A DNA stretch of 64,000 nucleotides, taken from positions 62,001 through 126,000 of the forward strand of contig NZ_MJEJ02000049.1 of the NCBI RefSeq assembly GCF_002095435.2. The letters are read 5' to 3'. The stretch's first letter is position 1. Each line of letters begins with the position of its first letter. The DNA is from Williamsia sp. 1138 (GTDB taxonomy: Bacteria; Actinomycetota; Actinomycetes; Mycobacteriales; Mycobacteriaceae). The position numbers and the translations under genes are program-made. The notes below the pieces were generated by a model that was given only the letters and a program-made list of their open reading frames with translations, was not told where the DNA came from and ran no database searches. Shown here piece by piece: positions 1 to 8,271 of the stretch.

Positions 1-412
1 TTCGGGCGCGTACGTCAGCGATCACGGCGTCCAGGTCGAGATCGTAGAGCGGCCCCGACGACTCACCGTAGGCGATGAGGTGCCGTTCTCCGCGCGCGAG
101 GAGGCGGGCGGCACCGACCACGTTGCCACGCCCGGCGTGCGTGAGGGCGACACACAATTGCGCGAGCCCCTGCCACAGTGGACGCTCGCCGTCGGGTCCC
201 GTCTTCCAGCGAACCTCGAGGACCTCATGCGCGGAGAAGGGTCGGCCCGCGCGCACCAGATCGCACGCGACCTCGAGGGTCTGCTCGGGCGGTAGTGGTT
301 CCTCCGAGACAGGCTCGACGCCCTTCTCGCCGTACGGCAGGGGTCGACCGAGCGCGTCACGCGGCCTCGCCTGACGCGCCCTGCCTTCATCGTCACGATC
401 TCTGGCGGTCAT
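1..412 (-). CDS. DUF309 domain protein (partial, 3' end outside window)
   Basis: The minus-strand frame from ATG at 412 reads 137 residues and runs off the left edge. It carries the DUF309 hallmarks: GRPLPYG near residues 22-28, GRPFSAHEVLEVRWK near 56-70, and WQGLAQLCVALTHAGRGN near 80-97. DUF309 proteins are small helical proteins of unknown biochemical role, common in Actinobacteria. A GGGAGG ribosome site lies about 5 bases upstream of the ATG. The overlapping longer-looking frames on both strands are arginine/serine-rich shadows. The family call is firm; the function is unknown and the C-terminus is not seen. Confidence 0.85.
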   Translation of the reverse strand, partial: MTARDRDDEGRARQARPRDALGRPLPYGEKGVEPVSEEPLPPEQTLEVACDLVRAGRPFSAHEVLEVRWKTGPDGERPLWQGLAQLCVALTHAGRGNVVGAARLLARGERHLIAYGESSGPLYDLDLDAVIADVRAR

Positions 413-706
413 GATGACTCCCTCCCGAGGCACACCGTACGTAGGTCGCGACGCACCGCCTACAGCCCCACGACGATGAGTCACTCACAAGGGTTTGGCA
501 CGGGTGAACTGAACCGTTGTCATTTCGCAGAATCCATCGCCGCCGAGGAAGCCTGGATAAAAAGTGCCGACAGCGGGATGCTGCCAATATTCACGTTGTC
601 AGACTGAATGATCACTATCGTGAATGAATAACCGGTGCGTATTTCGCAATATACTCGTCGCCGTTTAAGCGCTGCCACCACTGGGTCATATGACCCAATT
701 AATCGA
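413..706. other. Intergenic, AT-richer patch
   Basis: No convincing coding frame. Base composition drops clearly below the surroundings from about 560 to 710. The stretch lies between the 5' end of the DUF309 gene and the 3' end of the orphan gene, and it contains the palindrome listed at 682-697. Confidence 0.5.
682..697. repeat. Perfect 16-bp palindrome
   Basis: TGGGTCATATGACCCA is its own reverse complement, with no spacer. It lies 10 bases beyond the stop codon of the orphan gene at 707-1204 and about 270 bases upstream of the DUF309 start. No T-run follows, so a rho-independent terminator is unlikely. A regulator-binding site is possible; no partner is visible. Confidence 0.6.
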
Positions 707-1204
707 TCAGTTGAGAGCAGCCGCACGACCCAACAAAGCCGTTCGCACCGTCTGGTAAGCCCGAATATGAGCTGCATTGCGAGACAGCACCGCATCGGAA
801 CACGTCAGCAGGGCCATATCCGCGAGCGCAACCCGATGTATTCCCGCGTTCAGCTGGAAATCATCTCGGCGGAGCGCGTACGTCAGCCCGGGGAGCCAGA
901 CCGACGGGTCGGCAGGGACCCCGCCATTGAGGAGGCGTGCGGTGTCGATGCACCATTGCACCAGCTCATCGAACCGCTGCCGGGCCAACTCGCGTAGCGC
1001 GGCGTCAAATGACTCGGCCCCGAGGTCTGACTCGGCCCCGAGGTCGGCGTCCCCGAAGAGCGAGGACAGTGCAGAGTTCGCGGCACGATCTCCACACCCA
1101 TGCAGCCATGCCGCGCAGAAGTACAGAGCGTCCACGTCGCCCGCCGCCTGGCACCGGCGCAGGGTGGCGATCAATTCGATTGCTCCCGAATCCGATCTCA
1201 TCAA
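707..1204 (-). CDS. Hypothetical protein, orphan-like
   Basis: The minus-strand frame has normal actinobacterial codon bias (G/C-rich third positions) and encodes about 165 residues. It is mostly alpha-helical in character, with no signal peptide or membrane segment. I do not recognise a family. The start is TTG at 1204 or the adjacent ATG at 1201; a G-rich ribosome site (GGGGGGA) lies 8 bases upstream. Residues near 54-65 are a perfect six-residue tandem duplication (DLGAES twice) caused by an 18-bp repeat in the DNA. It sits alone between AT-richer gaps, which fits a gene gained by transfer, but that is inference. Confidence 0.6.
   Translation of the reverse strand: MMRSDSGAIELIATLRRCQAAGDVDALYFCAAWLHGCGDRAANSALSSLFGDADLGAESDLGAESFDAALRELARQRFDELVQWCIDTARLLNGGVPADPSVWLPGLTYALRRDDFQLNAGIHRVALADMALLTCSDAVLSRNAAHIRAYQTVRTALLGRAAALN
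1010..1045. repeat. 18-bp perfect tandem duplication inside a gene
   Basis: TGACTCGGCCCCGAGGTC occurs twice in a row (1010-1027 and 1028-1045). It keeps the reading frame of the minus-strand hypothetical gene and adds six residues. It looks like a recent slippage event or a length-variable site. Confidence 0.8.
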
Positions 1205-1629
1205 TGTCGTCCCCCCAACGCCGACCAGCCAATCATGCTCTACGCCCTATGTCTGTCGCTCGATCAAGTGACTGCACAATCTCCGGAACGCATTTCAACC
1301 CGTCACCAAAGGTCTTACACGTCGCTGAGTTTCGACCAATAGTTCTTACCTCGGAATAATAACCCATCGGCCGTAAGTCGGAATACGTTCGAAAGGGGAA
1401 CGTGTTCTATTCAGATGCCTGCTTTATCTGCGACCGGACGGGATCGGTGAGTCAGATTTCGCTTTTTGTCCCGTTGCCGAGTCGCGCGCCAACCTGGTGC
1501 TGCTCGAGCCACTCGACCCCCCGGCCTGCTGCAGGGCCTCCACCGGCGGCCCGCCGGGGTGCCTGCGATGTCGAGCGCGAAAATCCGGACTTCCAGCAAA
1601 ACAAGAACGTGTTCTATATCGTCGGGTGG
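1205..1629. promoter_or_regulatory. Long upstream region with two KstR-like boxes
   Basis: 425 bases without a convincing gene. The 13-mer GAACGTGTTCTAT occurs twice, at 1398-1410 and 1605-1617; its core AGAAC-GT-GTTCT (second copy) is an inverted repeat. The pattern AACNNGTTNNA matches most of the published KstR operator TnnAACnnGTTnnA, with the first T missing in both copies. The second box is 13 bases upstream of the ATG at 1630. A frame open from 1402 runs into the downstream gene, but its extra N-terminus looks like non-coding read-through. Confidence 0.45.
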
Positions 1630-2724
1630 ATGAGCTCAACTTCGATTCGGGTAGTGGTGTGGGGAACCGGCAACGTGGGCCGAGCAGCGATTCGCGCGAT
1701 CGACGCCCATCCGGATCTCGACCTCGCCGGCGTCATCGTCCATGACGCCGCCAAGGTCGGACGCGATGCCGGCGATCTGTCAGATGTCGGCCGCACGCTG
1801 GGAGTCGCCGCGACCGACGACATCTCGCAGGCACTTGCGATCGCCGACGCCGTTGTCTATGCGGCATCCGGTGACATCCGCCCCGACGAGGCACTGACCG
1901 ACATCACCCGCGCAATCCGGGCGGGGGCCACCGTGGTGAGCCCTTCCCTCTACGCGCTGTACGACCCGACCTCTGCGCCGCCGGAGCTGCGGGACCCGGT
2001 CCTCGCGGCGATCGCCGACGGTGGCGGCTCGCTGTTCGTGTCCGGCATCGACCCCGGGTGGGGCAACGACATCCTGCCCATTCTCGCGAGCGGACTCGCC
2101 TCGACGGTCGAACAGGTCCGCTGCCAGGAGATCTTCGACTACACCACCTATGACCAACCCGACTCTGTCCGTTACCTCATCGGTATGGGTCAACCGATGG
2201 ACTACGAGCCGCCGATGGTGGCGCCGTCGGTCCCGACCATGGTGTGGGGTGGGCAGATCAGGCTCATCGCCCGGGCACTCGGCGTCGAGATCGACGAGAT
2301 CCGCGAGACGCTACTGCGACGCCCTCTCGACACCGGCGTCGACACGGCGCACATGGGTACGTTCGGCGCCGGCACGCAGGGCGCCGTACGGTTCGAGGTG
2401 CAGGGAATCGTCGGCGGAGAACCGCTGATCGTCATCGAACACGTCACCCGGATCCATCCATCCTGCGCCCCGGACTGGCCGATGCCTCCAGACGGCGGAG
2501 ACGGCGCCCACAAGGTGATCATCGAAGGCCGCCCGCGCATCGAGATCTCGGTGGAGGCCACGGATGAGGGCGGCAACCGCGCGGCGGGTGGAAACGCCAC
2601 CGCGGTCGGGCGTCTGGTCAACTCCATCAGTTGGCTCAGGGCTGCTGGGCCCGGCCTGTATGACGCACTCGACGTACCGCTCGTCCCGGCGGTCGGCAAA
2701 CTGACGAGGATGGCACCGGCATGA
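1630..2724 (+). CDS. NAD(P)H-dependent amine dehydrogenase-like / DapB-fold oxidoreductase
   Basis: Protein of 364 residues with a Rossmann start (VVWGTGNVGRAA, residues 9-20) and the layout of the DapB-fold family that includes 2,4-diaminopentanoate dehydrogenase. In actinomycetes, members often sit among steroid or lipid catabolic genes, with unknown substrates. I chose the ATG at 1630 because the Rossmann strand begins right after it; the 76-residue upstream extension is low-complexity. The gene overlaps the next one by 4 bp (ATGA at 2721), so the two are co-translated. The KstR-like boxes upstream suggest control by a lipid-catabolism repressor, which is inference. Confidence 0.85.
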   Translation: MSSTSIRVVVWGTGNVGRAAIRAIDAHPDLDLAGVIVHDAAKVGRDAGDLSDVGRTLGVAATDDISQALAIADAVVYAASGDIRPDEALTDITRAIRAGATVVSPSLYALYDPTSAPPELRDPVLAAIADGGGSLFVSGIDPGWGNDILPILASGLASTVEQVRCQEIFDYTTYDQPDSVRYLIGMGQPMDYEPPMVAPSVPTMVWGGQIRLIARALGVEIDEIRETLLRRPLDTGVDTAHMGTFGAGTQGAVRFEVQGIVGGEPLIVIEHVTRIHPSCAPDWPMPPDGGDGAHKVIIEGRPRIEISVEATDEGGNRAAGGNATAVGRLVNSISWLRAAGPGLYDALDVPLVPAVGKLTRMAPA

Positions 2725-3200
2725 TCATCGACGTTCCCGAGGGCAAGGATCCCATCAATTACGTCTGGGGCGAGATGGTCCCCGGCATCGGCGGTGCAGC
2801 CGCCAATTTCTCCTTGAAGGTGTACTCCGACAGCACACTCGGCCTCCGTGAGTTCGAGGCAGCACGTCTACGCATCGCGCAGATCAACGGGTGTGTCTTC
2901 TGTCAGGACTGGCGGACCGAACGCGACGGGGAGAAGGTCGAGGCGACTTTCGATGAGGCCGTGCAGAATTGGCGGACCACCGACGCGTTCGACGACCGCA
3001 CGCGACTGGCCGCGGAATACGCCGAGCGTTATGCGCTCGACCACCACGGGCTCGACGCGGATTTCTGGTCACGGATGACTGCCGCTTACAGCCAGACCCA
3101 CATCGTCGAACTGAGCATGTGCCTGGGGTCCTGGCTGGCGTTCGGGCGCCTGAACCATGTCCTCGGAATCGACTCGGTCTGCGTGCTGCCCGGTCATTGA
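2721..3200 (+). CDS. Carboxymuconolactone decarboxylase / AhpD-like protein
   Basis: Protein of 159 residues with the AhpD-type redox pair CVFC (Cys58 and Cys61) within the helical CMD fold. Such proteins act as peroxidase-like or alkylhydroperoxidase partners, or have unassigned catabolic roles. The start overlaps the dehydrogenase stop (ATGA), giving a two-gene operon. The spacing and cysteines fit the AhpD-like subgroup rather than true carboxymuconolactone decarboxylase. Substrate unknown. Confidence 0.85.
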   Translation: MIIDVPEGKDPINYVWGEMVPGIGGAAANFSLKVYSDSTLGLREFEAARLRIAQINGCVFCQDWRTERDGEKVEATFDEAVQNWRTTDAFDDRTRLAAEYAERYALDHHGLDADFWSRMTAAYSQTHIVELSMCLGSWLAFGRLNHVLGIDSVCVLPGH

Positions 3201-3353
3201 GCTCGGGCATCCGCTCATCCGGTTCGGATGATGTGGCGACACCGGTCCTGGGTCAGAGTTCATAGGCGCGTTCCCGTGGGGTTCGGCGGGGCCGCCGGAT
3301 CGGCGACGTCGGCCGCGCGGTGGCGGATCCTACCGATGAGATGAGGCCGACCG

Positions 3354-4712
3354 ATGGTGGCTCCCGACGCCGACGAACCATTGAACCCGACCGAACGTGC
3401 CGAGCTCGAACGTCTTCGCCGCGAACTCGCCGAGCGTCAGGCTGCGCCCGGCGACCCGGGTGCGGCGGTGACGCCCAACGAACGGCGTGGACTGCGGTGG
3501 ACTGCGGCCGGCCTGCTGTTGATCTTGGTTGCGGTGCTGGCGTTCTCGACGGTGCTGGCGCGCTTTGCCCGTAGCGAGGTGCTCGACACCGACCGCTACG
3601 TCGCAACCGTGACACCCCTCGCGAGAAACGCTGTTCTGCAGGATGAACTGGCCGATCAGATCACTGTAGAGATCATGGCGCGCGGCGACATCGCGAACGT
3701 CACCAAGGAAGCGCTGACAGCGCTGACCCAGAACGCACCCAACGTGCCGCCGGCAGTCATCGGTCTCGCACCGGTACTCACCTCGCAAGCACAGTCGTTC
3801 ATCCGGCAAGCCGTCACGGCGCTGGTCCGATCCGATCGGTTCGAGACGTTGTGGATCGAGGCGAACAAACGCGCCCATCAACGACTCGCGGCGGTTCTGA
3901 CCGGGGATACGACCGATGGGATCGCCATCGGCGACGACGGCACGGTCAGCATCGAACTCGGCCCGATCATCGACAATGTTCGAAACGCGTTGAAAGATCG
4001 CGGGTTCTCGTTCGCCGACAAGATCCCCGACATCAACAAGTCATTCGTCATCTTCCGGTCGCCCGATCTGGTCAAGGCTCAAAAGGCAGTCTCTGCACTG
4101 GACAAGGCATCGACTGTGCTTCCGTTCTTGACACTCCTGGTCGGCGCTGCAGCAATCTGGGCCGCTCCCAGGGGTTCCCGGAGAAAGGCGTTCTCACTCT
4201 TCGGGATCGCACTCGCCGTCGCCATGGCGCTGCTGGCCGTCGCGATCAGTATCGGGCGGTCGGTCTACCTCGACGCGGTCCCCGCCGACGTGCTCTCCCC
4301 CGCAGCTGCAGAGGTCCTCATCGACACCATCCTCGTACCGCTGCGCACCACGCTGCGTGCGGTCGCCGTCCTTGCTGTCGTGATCGCCGTGGTGGGATAC
4401 CTCGCCGGGACATCAGGATCCGCCGTCGCGGTGCGTGAGGCATTCGGCCGCGGGCTGAACGCGGCCCGAGGCAATGCCGAGGGGCGGGTTCCTCATCCGA
4501 TCGAGTCCGCTGCGGCGAGGTACCGGACACCGTTGCGAATTGCTGTGGTCGCCCTGGCGATCATCGTGCTCGTCTTCTGGAACTATCCCTCGGGGCTTGT
4601 CGTCATGGTGACGGTGATCGTCGCCGTGCTCGCCCTGCTGGCGATCGACGTCATCGCCCGCCCGGCGATCGCCTATCGTTCTCATGAGTACTCGACGACG
4701 AAACGGGATTGA
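3354..4712 (+). CDS. Conserved integral membrane protein
   Basis: Protein of 452 residues. A charged, coiled-coil-prone N-terminus (residues 12-30) precedes a first membrane segment at about 50-70. A large, probably extracytoplasmic domain of about 180 residues follows, then five hydrophobic segments (roughly 250-270, 280-300, 330-350 and two near 395-440). The layout is that of actinobacterial integral membrane proteins of unknown function. It ends 2 bases before the DUF732 lipoprotein ATG, so the two are probably one operon. Confidence 0.75.
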   Translation: MVAPDADEPLNPTERAELERLRRELAERQAAPGDPGAAVTPNERRGLRWTAAGLLLILVAVLAFSTVLARFARSEVLDTDRYVATVTPLARNAVLQDELADQITVEIMARGDIANVTKEALTALTQNAPNVPPAVIGLAPVLTSQAQSFIRQAVTALVRSDRFETLWIEANKRAHQRLAAVLTGDTTDGIAIGDDGTVSIELGPIIDNVRNALKDRGFSFADKIPDINKSFVIFRSPDLVKAQKAVSALDKASTVLPFLTLLVGAAAIWAAPRGSRRKAFSLFGIALAVAMALLAVAISIGRSVYLDAVPADVLSPAAAEVLIDTILVPLRTTLRAVAVLAVVIAVVGYLAGTSGSAVAVREAFGRGLNAARGNAEGRVPHPIESAAARYRTPLRIAVVALAIIVLVFWNYPSGLVVMVTVIVAVLALLAIDVIARPAIAYRSHEYSTTKRD

Positions 4713-4713
4713 C

Positions 4714-5103
4714 ATGAAGAAGCTTGTGGCACTGTTCGCATTCCTTGGCACTGTGCTCTTCGTAGGTGCATGTAGCAGCGAAGACGTACAGAATGCGACC
4801 GACCAGGCCCGCAGTAGCGCCGAACAGCTCGTCGACAACGCCTCCACCGCAGCCGGCGACGTGAAGGACAACGGTTACATCCAGGCGCTGGAATCCCAGA
4901 ACGCCACCTTCGGGAGTCGGGAAGACCAGATCGCCGCAGCGCAGACCGCGTGCGACGAGCTCTCGAACGGCACCAGCCTCAACGACACGGTCACCAAGAT
5001 CTCCGACGAGACCGGCCTCGACGAATCGAAGTCGCGGACTCTGATCAACATCGGCGTCCCCCTGTATTGCACCAGCAACTCGGCCAAGCTCGCCGGCAAC
5101 TGA
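4714..5103 (+). CDS. DUF732 lipoprotein
   Basis: Protein of 129 residues from ATG at 4714: MKKL, a hydrophobic stretch, and lipobox FVGAC with Cys20 as the lipidated residue. The mature part has the DUF732 pattern, two cysteines (CDELSNG and YCTS) and a C-terminal helix. DUF732 proteins are secreted or surface-anchored small proteins of mycobacteria and relatives, with no known activity. An upstream ATG at 4684 would place arginines before the signal peptide and is less likely. It directly follows the membrane protein gene. Confidence 0.8.
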   Translation: MKKLVALFAFLGTVLFVGACSSEDVQNATDQARSSAEQLVDNASTAAGDVKDNGYIQALESQNATFGSREDQIAAAQTACDELSNGTSLNDTVTKISDETGLDESKSRTLINIGVPLYCTSNSAKLAGN

Positions 5104-5167
5104 CCCGCCTGAGTAACCACATATACGATCGTCGGGTGCTCAGAGGCGACGGAGACGGGTCACCGCC

Positions 5168-6379
5168 GTGACCACTTCCGTACTCATCGCCTTGGTGGTG
5201 ATCGTCGGATGGTCGCTTGTTGCCGGGCGCCTGGCGAGGTTCCGCATCTCGGGACCACTGCTGATGGTCACTGCCGGTATCGCCATCGGACTCAGTACCC
5301 GCAACGACATCGGTCAGACGCTCAACACCGTTGCCGCCGAAAAGGTCGTGGAACTGATCCTGGCGGTTCTGCTGTTCGTCGATGCCACCGAGGTCAAGGG
5401 CGGATATTTTGCAGGGGAACGGCGCACCTCGGTCAGACTGCTGCTCGTCGCGATGCCGTTGTCGATCGGCGCAGCACTGCTCGCCGGGGCGGCATTGCTG
5501 CCGAGCCTGTCGATCGGAGTGCTGCTGGTCATCGCCTGCATCGCCATCCCGATCGATCTCGCGCCCACCTCATCGATGGTCCGGGACGCACGCATTCCGG
5601 TGCGGGTGCGCAACGTCCTCAACATCGAAAGCGGTTACAACGACGGAATCGTCGCACCACTGTTCATCTTCGCCCTCACCCTCGCCGGCGACCATTCACA
5701 TGCTGAGGGGCCGGTCGACGCCCTCGAAACCGCGGTGCCGTCAGCGGTGTACGCCATCCTCGCCGGCGGCGTGGTCGGGGTCGTCGCTGCCTGGCTGACC
5801 AACCAATCGATGGCGCGGAACTTCGCGACCGCGCAGTCGATCCGCATCAGCCTCGTCATCTTTCCCCTCTTGGCCTACGGGTCTGCAACCGAGTTGCACG
5901 GCAACGGTTTCGTCGCTGCATTCATCTGCGGTATCGCCTACAAGGCGGCGCGGTCGACACCGCCGGCCGAGTCGGAGCTCAGTCTCGTGGACGATGTCGG
6001 TGTGCTCGCTGCTCTGGCAATGTGGTTCGTGTTCGGGTGCACCGCGGTCCTGGTTCTCGAGTTCGGATTCGTCTGGCAGATCATCGTGCTCGCGGTCGCA
6101 GCGCTGACTGTCCTTCGGATCGTGCCGGTCTACCTGTCGTTGCTGGGTACGACGCTGAGCCGGACCGACCGGCTGGTGATCGGCATGCTGGGCCCCCGAG
6201 GCACCGCGTCCATCGTGTTCGGGCTGCTGGCCTACAACGCGCTCGATGGCCGGATCGCCAACGACACCCTGTATGCGATGACGGTGACGGTGCTGGGCAG
6301 TGTGGTGATCCACGGCATCGGTTCGTCGTTGATCGCCCAGTGGTACGAACGGCGATCGATCCCGAGCTCCGCCCAGTAG
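5168..6379 (+). CDS. CPA1-type cation:proton antiporter
   Basis: Protein of 403 residues, almost entirely hydrophobic, with 11-12 predicted membrane segments. The motif NIESGYNDGIVAPLF near residue 155 matches the conserved core of NhaP-like sodium/proton antiporters, including the Asn-Asp pair needed for ion exchange. It acts in the cytoplasmic membrane in pH and sodium homeostasis. The start is GTG at 5168, preceded by GGAGACGGGTCACC. There is no cytoplasmic C-terminal regulatory domain, so it is a short form. Confidence 0.88.
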   Translation: MTTSVLIALVVIVGWSLVAGRLARFRISGPLLMVTAGIAIGLSTRNDIGQTLNTVAAEKVVELILAVLLFVDATEVKGGYFAGERRTSVRLLLVAMPLSIGAALLAGAALLPSLSIGVLLVIACIAIPIDLAPTSSMVRDARIPVRVRNVLNIESGYNDGIVAPLFIFALTLAGDHSHAEGPVDALETAVPSAVYAILAGGVVGVVAAWLTNQSMARNFATAQSIRISLVIFPLLAYGSATELHGNGFVAAFICGIAYKAARSTPPAESELSLVDDVGVLAALAMWFVFGCTAVLVLEFGFVWQIIVLAVAALTVLRIVPVYLSLLGTTLSRTDRLVIGMLGPRGTASIVFGLLAYNALDGRIANDTLYAMTVTVLGSVVIHGIGSSLIAQWYERRSIPSSAQ

Positions 6380-6401
6380 AGAGTCGTGTCCGATAAGGAG
6401 T

Positions 6402-6878
6402 TTGAACAGTAGGGTCGAAGATGTGGCGGATCAATACTTGTCGGTGAGCATGGACGTACCGGTGACGCCGTCCGCGGTGTTCAGCGTTCTCACCGATCCG
6501 GCGAAGCACGTGGAACTCGACGGCTCCGGAATGCTCCAGCTTGCCCACGCACCACGCCGAATCACCGGTGAGGGAGAGACATTCGCCACTGCGATGCGCG
6601 ATGAGTCGGGCAGACCCTACGAGGTCGTCAATCACGTCGTGGCGTATGAAGCGGACAAGGTGATCGCCTGGATGCCTGCACGCCCTGATCGGCCGCCTGT
6701 CGGGGTGCGTTGGGAGTGGGAGCTGACGGCTACCGAAGACGGAACGCGGGTGACACAGACATGCGATTGGTCGCGCGTCACAGATCCGGACTACCTCGCC
6801 CGCCGAAGTCTGCCGAGGGTGTCGGCGGACAAGATGCGCGAGTCCATCACGCAAGTCGCTGCGCGTGCCTGCCGTTGA
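6402..6878 (+). CDS. SRPBCC family (polyketide cyclase-like) protein
   Basis: Protein of up to 158 residues with the START/SRPBCC pattern: SVSMDVPVTPSAVFSVLTDP at the first strand and helix, a central antiparallel sheet, and a long C-terminal helix. The family binds hydrophobic ligands in a helix-grip cavity; no catalytic role can be assigned. The start is uncertain: TTG at 6402 has AAGGAG only 1 base upstream, and GTG at 6423 or 6444 and ATG at 6450 are alternatives. A paralogue lies at 29058-29549. The stop is 1 base from the convergent gene's stop. Confidence 0.75.
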   Translation: MNSRVEDVADQYLSVSMDVPVTPSAVFSVLTDPAKHVELDGSGMLQLAHAPRRITGEGETFATAMRDESGRPYEVVNHVVAYEADKVIAWMPARPDRPPVGVRWEWELTATEDGTRVTQTCDWSRVTDPDYLARRSLPRVSADKMRESITQVAARACR

Positions 6879-6879
6879 T

Positions 6880-7722
6880 CTAGTCTTCCAGCGCCTCGAG
6901 GTCCCGGCGTGCGTTTCTTGACTCCTCGCGCGCTGAGGTCAGATCCCTCTGCGCTGCCTCGACCTGATCGGTGGCGGATTGGTGAGCCCGGTTCGCGAAC
7001 TGGCGTTCCTGTTCTGCCTGCGCGAGCTGCTCCCGGAGTTCGTCGACTCGTGTGTCGAGGGCAGCCACCGAATCAGCTGCGTGCTCGGCGTCGGCCCGGG
7101 CCGACTCGAGCGCCGCATCGGCCTCGCGCTCGGACTTCTCGGCCGCGGCGACGTGCTCCCGCGCCGCGGTGATCTCCTCCGGGCCCGGCTTCTTCTTTGC
7201 GGGTGCGGCTTTCGGCTTCCGAGCGCGTCCCCCGACCACCGCCATCCCGGCCGGTCCCATTCCGCTGTAGCTGACTGCGGTCACCAAGCGCCCCGCACGC
7301 ACCTGTTCGGCTATGTCGGAGTCGGCCAGAGCTGCGTGCAACGACTGCCCAACCTCTCGGAGCGCGTTCTCACTCGCGGTGTGGCCGTGATCGACGGCCA
7401 ACTCACCGGCCTGGCGAGCCATCGCTCGAACCACCCTCTGCCGCTGCGTGGTCAACGTACGCAGGTCGTCGCCGGCAAGGTGGCGTTGTGCATCACGCAG
7501 TGCCTCACCCAGTGCGAGGAGGTTCTCGACGTCCTCGGAGTGCTCGCGGGCGAGAATGTTCACCATCCACGCGACCGATGTCGGTTTGCGCAGCTGCGAG
7601 ATCTCCTTCGCCAGCCCTCGATCGCCCTGTGCTCGGGCTTCTTTCACATGGGCGTCACGAACTTTCACGAAATCGCCCGGGTCGAGACCATAGAGCTCAT
7701 CGGTCACCTCGTTGATGTCCAC
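6880..7722 (-). CDS. Conserved actinobacterial coiled-coil protein
   Basis: Protein of 280 residues starting GTG at 7722. Residues 1-165 are globular and helical; a basic Ala/Lys/Pro linker (KPKAAPAKKKPGPEE, near 170-185) leads to a coiled coil of about 95 residues rich in Glu, Ala, Arg and Gln. No signal peptide, membrane segment or enzyme motif. The layout resembles uncharacterised actinobacterial proteins that may bind nucleoid or envelope components. The basic linker could contact nucleic acid, which is speculation. Confidence 0.7.
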   Translation of the reverse strand: MDINEVTDELYGLDPGDFVKVRDAHVKEARAQGDRGLAKEISQLRKPTSVAWMVNILAREHSEDVENLLALGEALRDAQRHLAGDDLRTLTTQRQRVVRAMARQAGELAVDHGHTASENALREVGQSLHAALADSDIAEQVRAGRLVTAVSYSGMGPAGMAVVGGRARKPKAAPAKKKPGPEEITAAREHVAAAEKSEREADAALESARADAEHAADSVAALDTRVDELREQLAQAEQERQFANRAHQSATDQVEAAQRDLTSAREESRNARRDLEALED

Positions 7723-7738
7723 CGACTGATCCTGCGGC

Positions 7739-8218
7739 CTACGCCTTGGACGGTCCGGGGGCCAGGAAGAACACGGGGATCAGCCGCTCGGTGCGCTGCT
7801 CGTAGATGGCGAAGTTGGGCCAGGTGTCGAGTAGGGTTTGCCACGCCTGCTCGCGCTCCGTCCCGGTGATCTCACGCCACGAGACGGTGAGCGTCTTGCC
7901 GCGATGGACCACCTCCGCCGTCTCGCACGCGCGGAGGTTGAGCACCCACACCGGCAGCTTGGGATTGCCGAAGTACGAACCGGCAATCAGCCAGCCACCA
8001 TCCTGTGGGACGCAGAGCAAGGGCGTCGACCGCACGTTTCCGGTTTTGCGGCCGGGCACCCGCAGGACGATGTTCGGCAGGCCGGCGATGTCGAGAACAC
8101 TGACCCTGCCCTTGGTCGCGCCCTGAAGCTTCACATCGCACTTCTCTATGAGCGGAAGCATTTTCGGCATCCACGAGACCGCACCTATCTTGACCGCCAG
8201 CGGCGTCAGAATACCCAC
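7739..8218 (-). CDS. Deazaflavin (F420)-dependent nitroreductase family protein
   Basis: Protein of 159 residues with the split beta-barrel signature of the Ddn/FDOR-A family: LRVPGRKTGNVRSTPLLCV near residues 52-70 and SYFGNPKLPVWVLNLRA near 82-98. These proteins use F420 to reduce quinones, nitro-compounds or other hydrophobics; substrates vary by member. The start is GTG at 8218. Upstream of the start the DNA opens to the ltrA gene 53 bases away on the same strand. Confidence 0.85.
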   Translation of the reverse strand: MGILTPLAVKIGAVSWMPKMLPLIEKCDVKLQGATKGRVSVLDIAGLPNIVLRVPGRKTGNVRSTPLLCVPQDGGWLIAGSYFGNPKLPVWVLNLRACETAEVVHRGKTLTVSWREITGTEREQAWQTLLDTWPNFAIYEQRTERLIPVFFLAPGPSKA

Positions 8219-8271
8219 GGCGTCAGGCTACCCACTTCACCCGGTCGCCACGCGGTCAGTGCGTCGATCCA

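Noticed and set aside
1402-1629. N-terminal extension of the DapB-fold dehydrogenase
   Set aside because: The 76 extra residues are Cys/Pro/Ala-rich, contain the regulatory boxes and lack any domain; the Rossmann strand starts right after ATG 1630.
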